Source: Chamaecyparis obtusa
Lineage: Eukaryota; Streptophyta; Pinopsida; Cupressales; Cupressaceae
Assembly (NCBI GenBank): GCA_027943335.1
Contig: BSBK01000761.1
Coordinates: forward strand, 911,001 to 975,000
Reading direction: 5' to 3'
Length of the DNA stretch: 64,000 nucleotides
Numbering within the stretch: the stretch's first letter is position 1; the number at the start of each line of letters is the position of its first letter. Below the pieces are notes generated by a model that did no database searches, was not told where the DNA came from, and saw only the letters and a program-made list of their open reading frames with translations. This document shows positions 58,694 to 64,000 of the stretch, in pieces. Position numbers and translations under genes: made by a program.

Positions 58694-59944
58694 TCACATA
58701 GAAACATGTTTCCTTAAATGAAAAGGAAAGCAAGGAGAGCTTAACCAGCTCTTTGCATGCAATTTGAGTACCTCTTTTGCCTTCTTCTTGCTCTTAACTC
58801 CTCCCTCCATCTGCAGTACAATGCAAAGCTTTGACACACCTCCAAACTGAATCATGTCCCTCAGAAGAGAAGCGCTGGGTGCAAAACTACAGAGCAACCA
58901 AAGGATTCGAACAGCCTTAAACCTCCCAAACTCAGAAACCCTAAACATCTTCTTTGAAACAGCAGCAACACCCATGGCATGATCTGCCATGGCAGCCCTT
59001 CCTTCAGCACAATCAATCAACTTATCCAACAGATCCAGTATCTTCTCAGCCTTGGGCCCCTCAGCCTCTGGTAGAAGCTCAATCAAAACAAACACTAGAC
59101 CGGCTTCTACAGCCCTCAGCTTATTCCTTCTTGAGTACTTACACATGCCCTTCAAAACATCCAAGGCACACAAAGTCACCTGGTGAGAAAACTCATCTCT
59201 CAACATCTCCACCAACCCATGCAAAACACAATTATTCTGCCTAACAATCATTTCCCAATCAACCCTCTCGCCTGCAACGCTCTGCAGTAGCATGGCCGCA
59301 TGCAATCTTGCATGGCTGTTTCCACGTAGCAGGATCAACCCTAAGGATCTCATTACCCCGGGCTCAGATACCAACCTAGCAGAATCGTGTGACAGAGGGA
59401 TCAGATGGAGAATCCCCAGCGCTTCCTCACAGATTTTAGAATTCTGACTCTCAATCTCATCTGGGCACCACTTAGCAAGAAGAGATATGAGAATGGGTTC
59501 TGGTCCAGCCGCCTCAATGCATCTCAGATTCCTCTGGCTTTCCCTAGCAAGGAAATTAAGCTTTTTGAGCGCTTGAATGGCCTGAAAAGGCTTCGATTCG
59601 GCCGCCTGTTGTAAGAGATCTGAAACTTGCAGAGAATCAACAGGCGGCCTGGGAGTTGGAATTCGGTCGACCCCTTTTGATCTGTTGGCCACACACCACC
59701 CCTGAATAAGGCGGCGCAGTGTATGATTAGGTGTCACGTCGAAATTCTGGATTTGTTGCATGGTAGCAGGGCACGTCTTCTTATTGCATGTGTAAAACCA
59801 GTGCTCAATACTCTCCCTGTCGTATGTCATCCCTGTAGAAATCGTTACAGGGTCTCTCATCAGCTCCATAGATATTGGGCACCTAAAGTAGGCAGGCACT
59901 TCCACATTTGGATCCATACCTTCTCTCTCTGTTTCTCCCTCCAC
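58694..59944 (-). CDS. U-box E3 ubiquitin ligase with ARM repeats (plant PUB family)
   Basis: An intact, intronless 416-codon gene. A U-box fills residues about 15-88 (VPAYFRCPISMELMRDPVTI, TYDRESIEHWF, CPATMQQI, PNHTLRRLIQGWC). This RING-like fold without zinc recruits the ubiquitin-loaded E2; the CPI and DPV motifs of the E2-binding surface are present. The rest (about 95-400) is a helical armadillo-repeat region for substrate binding, with SLLAKWCPDEIESQN, AMLLQSVAG and LLDKLIDCAEGRAAMADHA segments. Length, architecture and lack of introns fit the plant PUB20-PUB25/CMPG1 group, many of which act in defence and stress signalling; the exact member and substrate cannot be told. The start is the first Met; Met10 is a possible alternative just before the U-box. 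It is the only clearly functional ordinary gene in the window. Confidence 0.95.
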   Translation of the reverse strand: MEGETEREGMDPNVEVPAYFRCPISMELMRDPVTISTGMTYDRESIEHWFYTCNKKTCPATMQQIQNFDVTPNHTLRRLIQGWCVANRSKGVDRIPTPRPPVDSLQVSDLLQQAAESKPFQAIQALKKLNFLARESQRNLRCIEAAGPEPILISLLAKWCPDEIESQNSKICEEALGILHLIPLSHDSARLVSEPGVMRSLGLILLRGNSHARLHAAMLLQSVAGERVDWEMIVRQNNCVLHGLVEMLRDEFSHQVTLCALDVLKGMCKYSRRNKLRAVEAGLVFVLIELLPEAEGPKAEKILDLLDKLIDCAEGRAAMADHAMGVAAVSKKMFRVSEFGRFKAVRILWLLCSFAPSASLLRDMIQFGGVSKLCIVLQMEGGVKSKKKAKEVLKLHAKSWLSSPCFPFHLRKHVSM

Positions 59945-60053
59945 ACAGCATTCAGAATTAACTTCTTTCTTTCTATTTCTGGACTGTATTTTAATGAATG
60001 CTTTTTTTTTGGCTTTCTATTCAATAAATGTACAATTCAAACTTTAATGGGAA

Positions 60054-60064
60054 ACTTATATCAT
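60054..60064 (-). promoter_or_regulatory. Possible TATA box of the U-box gene
   Basis: The minus strand reads TGATATAAGTTTCCC, about 110 bp upstream of the start codon, a plausible distance for a plant gene with a short leader. No other support. Confidence 0.3.
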
Positions 60065-60329
60065 TACAAACTATGAATCCGATTCGATCTGTGTACGATG
60101 TCAATGGACTCTGAGCTTCTCTGATGTATCGCACGTTAAATTTGACCTTGTATTTTATTTTATCGTTTACTATATCAACCAAAATTTGGAAAAAGTCTAA
60201 AAGTAAACGGAAAAAGTCTAAAAGTAAACAGTCGTCTAACCGTTTTAAATTATATATTTGAATGATAAAATAATAAAAGTATGAATATTTAATGTGGACC
60301 GTAGGGCTTTACATTTTTGTGGATATTAA

Positions 60330-60568
60330 TTAGGATTGACAGGGGCTAAGCTCCACGGAAGACTTAAAAAAGGGTAAATTCTTTTTTTCTTTTTTCAGAT
60401 TTACGAAAATGTAGTGATTTTTTTGCAATTTTTTTGTGGTTTTCAATCACAAAATATGTAGATTATGAAGTACAAATGGTGAAAATTTTGCAAAAATCTG
60501 TTGTGTTTTCTGTTTTTTGAAATTTGGTCACTACTGCATTTTGTAGGGAGCTTAGCCACGTCCATTAA
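60330..60568. repeat. MITE-like element
   Basis: About 240 bp of non-coding sequence ends in imperfect inverted repeats: ATTGACAGGGGCTAAGCTCC on the left and, on the minus strand, AATGGACGTGGCTAAGCTCC on the right. The GGCTAAGCTCC core is perfect. The flanking duplication is unclear. Confidence 0.6.
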
Positions 60569-60964
60569 GATTACTATATCGTCAGTCGTTGGAACTAGGT
60601 TTTGTAATTTATTAAAACAATAATTTATATATAAGAGATTATATATTTAAACAAAAGCGTAAATAGAATCAATTTTCTTTTAGAAGACTATTTTCATAGT
60701 CAAATGCATTTACATTAGATAAGAGTTATGTTGAAAGGGCCTTTTTTTTTTAATGAAGAGCTTAGTTATTAATTTATTTTAAGTTTTATAAGGAAGAAAA
60801 TTCTTCAAAGTTTTTCGAAGGGTGATTTTTTCTTAAATAAAATATATAAGATTGAAGGTTATATTCTATTATTCAAATAATTAAGGTGTTCTAAAATCTT
60901 CACTTTAAAATAAATTTTAATGATAAATCAAAATGGAAAGTTATATTTTAGACTATTTTCCTAA

Positions 60965-61130
60965 TCAAATGTTTAAAATAAATTCTGACAATACTTCTAG
61001 TGGTAACCCTAGAAAATTAGGAGTTGCTTGTGTGATAAGGTATAATAGAAAATTCCTTTTATCATGGTAACTCATAGGAGGCTCTCTTATGGAATTAACA
61101 CTAAAGCGATAGATTCATAAGTTACTTTAG
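60965..61130 (+). pseudogene. Possible LINE RNase H remnant
   Basis: One frame reads SSGNPRKLGVACVIRYNRKF, resembling the start of plant LINE RNase H domains (SRGNPG..G.G.VIRD..G.F). It breaks soon after. Short and weak. Confidence 0.35.
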
Positions 61131-62220
61131 AATTTCAATTAACTTCTCTTTGTCGGGTTTTTTTTATTATAAGATATACTAGAGGACTTGGAGAGTCCAA
61201 TCTTTGATGAAGAGGGAAAAAATAATTAGTTTGCAACAAACCGATGCTTGTTGCAAGGCATGGAGAATAAGATCAAAGAGGTTATAATAGAGATTGAGAT
61301 GAGGAACTTTGAGGGTCCCTTATTTGATGAGCACATTAGAAAAGATGAGGATGTCATCTATAAATAGGAGATTAGAAGAATCAATGGCTTCTTCTAATAT
61401 GAAACCATAGAGAAGGTCAAAGAGATTGCAATGAAGGAAATTCTTCATGAAGGCTTGAAACTTTTGATAGAAGAGGAGGAAAACAAAGAAAGAGTTGCAA
61501 TAATGGATAAAATTGAAGTAAAGTTTTATTGTTCTATATTTTATTATGATGAAGGTAGATGTGAGTAGAATGAGTTGAATAATGTTGTAGCATAACTAAG
61601 TCATTTCTAAAGAAGAAAGCTTGATTAGATTATTATTCATTAATATGATGCAATGATTTAGACAAACACTATATTGTTGGCAGTTGAGTAGTTGATATAA
61701 CTACATAGTAACATGCACTACTAACAATGTAATAGTTGTTAATATTTATGCTATTAGTCCCCTCTTATTATATTGTTCCTACAAAGGTATCATCTAAACC
61801 TTAATTTTTACCCTAGAGAAGGTACCCCCCCCAAACATTACACAACAAAAAATTAAGATTCTATAATATGAATACACATTTTGAGAAAATCTTCTCCTAA
61901 AGAAGAAAATCCTCAACCAAGTGGGGCTTCATCAAGTAGTCTCTTGACCCTTGAAAACGTGTAGCTTTGAGATGTGTTCTCAAGCTTTTAGTCTTGAACT
62001 CTCAAATCACAAAGTATTTAATTATTCAAAAATGATCCCTAAGAGATACAAGAAATACAAAAGCATATAATTCTTGATCAAACTTTGAAGCTCCCTAGAC
62101 AATAATCCATATTGAGCTCAACTCCAAATCTTGAACCTATATCCAAAATGTATCTTCACAATACATGCATTCTTCAAAAGTTTTAGTATTTCAAAGAAAG
62201 GCCTCCAACACTAGACAATA
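61131..62220. other. Intergenic, no recognised gene
   Basis: Purine-rich stretches (61190-61520) give Glu/Lys-rich frames with stops that match nothing I recognise. Two related pieces, GAGTCCAATCTTTGATGAAGAGG near 61190 and GAGGGTCCCTTATTTGATGAGCAC near 61310, hint at an internal repeat. Confidence 0.35.
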
Positions 62221-62221
62221 A

Positions 62222-62735
62222 GAGGATAAGACGGACCACTGGTGGTATGGTTTGAGAAGAGTGGTTTCGGGTTGTTAGAAAAGATAAGCCCCATAGCGAT
62301 AGCCCTACTATTTAAGGGTAGGGCCCTTTTATGATAGAATTATGCCGAGTAGTGCTGGAATATAGGGCATACCTTTAGCATTATATGCTCCGTAGCATGA
62401 TGGATTTACCATCATGTTACATATATAGTAGTAGCGCCGATCATCCTTTTACGACCACTATCGAGTGTCGAGTGCAGCGGCCAATATCCACCCTGTGTAT
62501 GCGTGGTTGAGTGGGTGTTAACTTCATTTTAGGCATGTGTTAGTTGATGGGTTCGTGCTTTCGCCTACACCAGAAAGCTTTCTTCAATGCGCTTAAGTTA
62601 GTTACTTTTGGCTCTAGCTCTTTCCTCTACAACTGCTCACATGACACTTGATAAATGTAGTTAAAGGGCGGGCCCGATTATAGAAGAATCAGAGGAATCA
62701 ATCGAACTATAGTAGTTCCAGCCAAAACCATAAAC
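62222..62735. other. Possible mitochondrial DNA insert (NUMT)
   Basis: About 500 bp with a balanced base composition unlike the AT-rich flanks and a style typical of plant mitochondrial intergenic DNA (AGATAAGCCCCATAGCG, CGAGTGTCGAGTGCAGCGG, CTTTCGCCTACACCAGAAAG). It includes the hairpin GCCCTAC / GTAGGGC near 62302-62325. No gene. Origin is inferred from composition and appearance only. Confidence 0.35.
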
Positions 62736-62739
62736 ATAA

Positions 62740-64000
62740 ATTTCTTCTCACGTAGAACACCATCTCAAAGTGATAATTTGACATGATATAATGGAAATTC
62801 CTTCATTTTGTAATGCCACTAACCTCCAAAACATGACTATGTTATAGTTTATTCATTTTATGTCATAGATGAGTCTTTGGAGGACTCATCCTCAACATAG
62901 GCTAAGATAACTTCATTTGGTCTATCCAAAAATGAAGCACAAGATGAATGATAAATAGAACTATACATGGAATGATGGCTCATGTAATGATATAACATAT
63001 ATAAAAGTTCCTTTGCACCATGAATCCTTCATGTTTGGGCATCGCCTCAAAGTGAGAATTATAAAAGAATATTACAAATCTAGTAGGTCATGACATTCCA
63101 AATTTTCCCTCATTGCGCCCATAATAACATGTAGATCAAGATCATTGTTCTTATCACAACAAATATTACCATTCCATATATCTCCATGAAGAAAACAAGG
63201 TTGTATCTCAATCCCCTTATCAAATATGCTAGCTTTATGCATCATAGTAAGATTCTTTCCTAAGTTTGCCTCTTTCCAATGATTTAAGGTTTACATATGG
63301 CTCAACTTATTGCAACATGTTTATATATTAGAAAAAAAATGTCATCTTCAAAAACTTTGGAACCCAAGGCCTAATATATTATGGCTATATCAAAATAACT
63401 TAATTATACTTTCAAATGAGAATTTATGTTTCACCAAATTTAGAGAGGAAAATGCATAACCACCTTGTAAATAATGCCTCCACATGTAATAATTTTTCCT
63501 CATTCTTGGACTATATATGATAGAATAATTACTTTCTGCAAACAATCTACACCATCTTACATTATCTTCATCCACCATTTTGCAAAGGGGCTATACCATC
63601 CTAAATTGTAAGCACCTATAATTAGATGCTTAGTTTGGCCCCATTTTAGCATGTATGGATTTTCACATTGATTTTTAGTACTCAACCCTGGTTTCGCTTG
63701 TCATTCTAGCGTCCCCTCTTTAATTAAAACTATGGGGTGAATTTTATTAATTCTTGGGAGGAATAGAGCAATCGGGTCAACCTATTCCCCAATGTTTCCT
63801 TAAGAATTTGAACCAGAGGCTTATCTCAATGGTTGAGTAGAAAATCCAAATTCTTGTCAACCATCTTCAAGTTTTGAGCTCCAAAATGATTGTGAGGGGT
63901 ATATAAGCAACCTACGTCTCCTAATTTGGACATAAGATGAAATCAAGATCATAAGTGTTCAAGGTCTCTCCTACAATTTTGCATCCTAAGCATTATAAAG
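62740..64000. other. Intergenic, nothing recognised
   Basis: AT-rich sequence to the window end. Short frames (for example 63390-63578 on the minus strand) have no recognisable motif. Confidence 0.4.

Noticed and set aside
58954..59614. Plus-strand frames across the U-box gene
   Set aside because: Antisense shadows of an intact, clearly recognised minus-strand gene.

Overview
This is plant nuclear DNA, AT-rich and almost entirely made of mobile elements. The one clearly intact ordinary host gene is an intronless U-box/ARM-repeat E3 ubiquitin ligase on the minus strand (58694-59944). Relics of LTR retroelements, LINEs, CACTA transposons and TRIM-like elements, nested several layers deep, suggest a large repeat-rich seed-plant genome. 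A gymnosperm is my guess, but nothing in the window proves it.

The central structure is a nest that can be resolved to the base. A decayed LINE (about 6840-7028 and 50192-51450) is split by a 43.2-kb CACTA (En/Spm-type) transposon at 7029-50191. That outer element is flanked by the 3-bp target duplication CCC. Its tnp2 transposase gene is split by a second CACTA element of 32.2 kb at 12192-44379, flanked by the duplication AAC. Deleting each element plus one target-site copy restores a continuous reading frame across the LINE joint and across the transposase joint. Each element has its own terminal inverted repeats and its own palindromic subterminal motifs.

The inner element carries, left to right: a 5' subterminal region; a 2.7-kb field of about 151-bp direct and inverted repeats (13.85-16.55 kb); a giant inverted repeat (16573-30746) made of two head-to-head copies of a non-autonomous retroelement with a long Ser-rich ORF; a gypsy reverse-transcriptase relict; its own decayed but spliceable tnp2 transposase gene (33365-37469); fragments that look captured from host genes (a short aconitase-like exon, four exons of a SULTR-type sulfate transporter, the C-terminal third of the FACT histone chaperone SPT16); an inverted pair of 5S-rRNA-derived repeats; and a 3' subterminal region full of GGTCAAAATTTTGACC palindromes.

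The outer element holds about 11 copies of a 243-bp tandem repeat at its 5' side. At its 3' side it has the rest of its transposase, an intact two-exon GRF zinc-finger gene (47772-48252), a long foldback, a 123-bp duplication, a (TA)n microsatellite of about 190 bp and GTCGTAATTACGAC-type subterminal repeats.

Outside the nest, the left flank holds a small LTR element (1-3025; perfect initiator-tRNA-Met primer site) and a diverged relative of the retroelement found in the giant inverted repeat (about 3031-6860). The right flank holds an unrecognised retroelement-like ORF (51716-52689), AT-rich dispersed repeats, a second TRIM-like element (about 55010-56232), the U-box gene, a MITE-like element and a patch that may be mitochondrial in origin (62222-62735).
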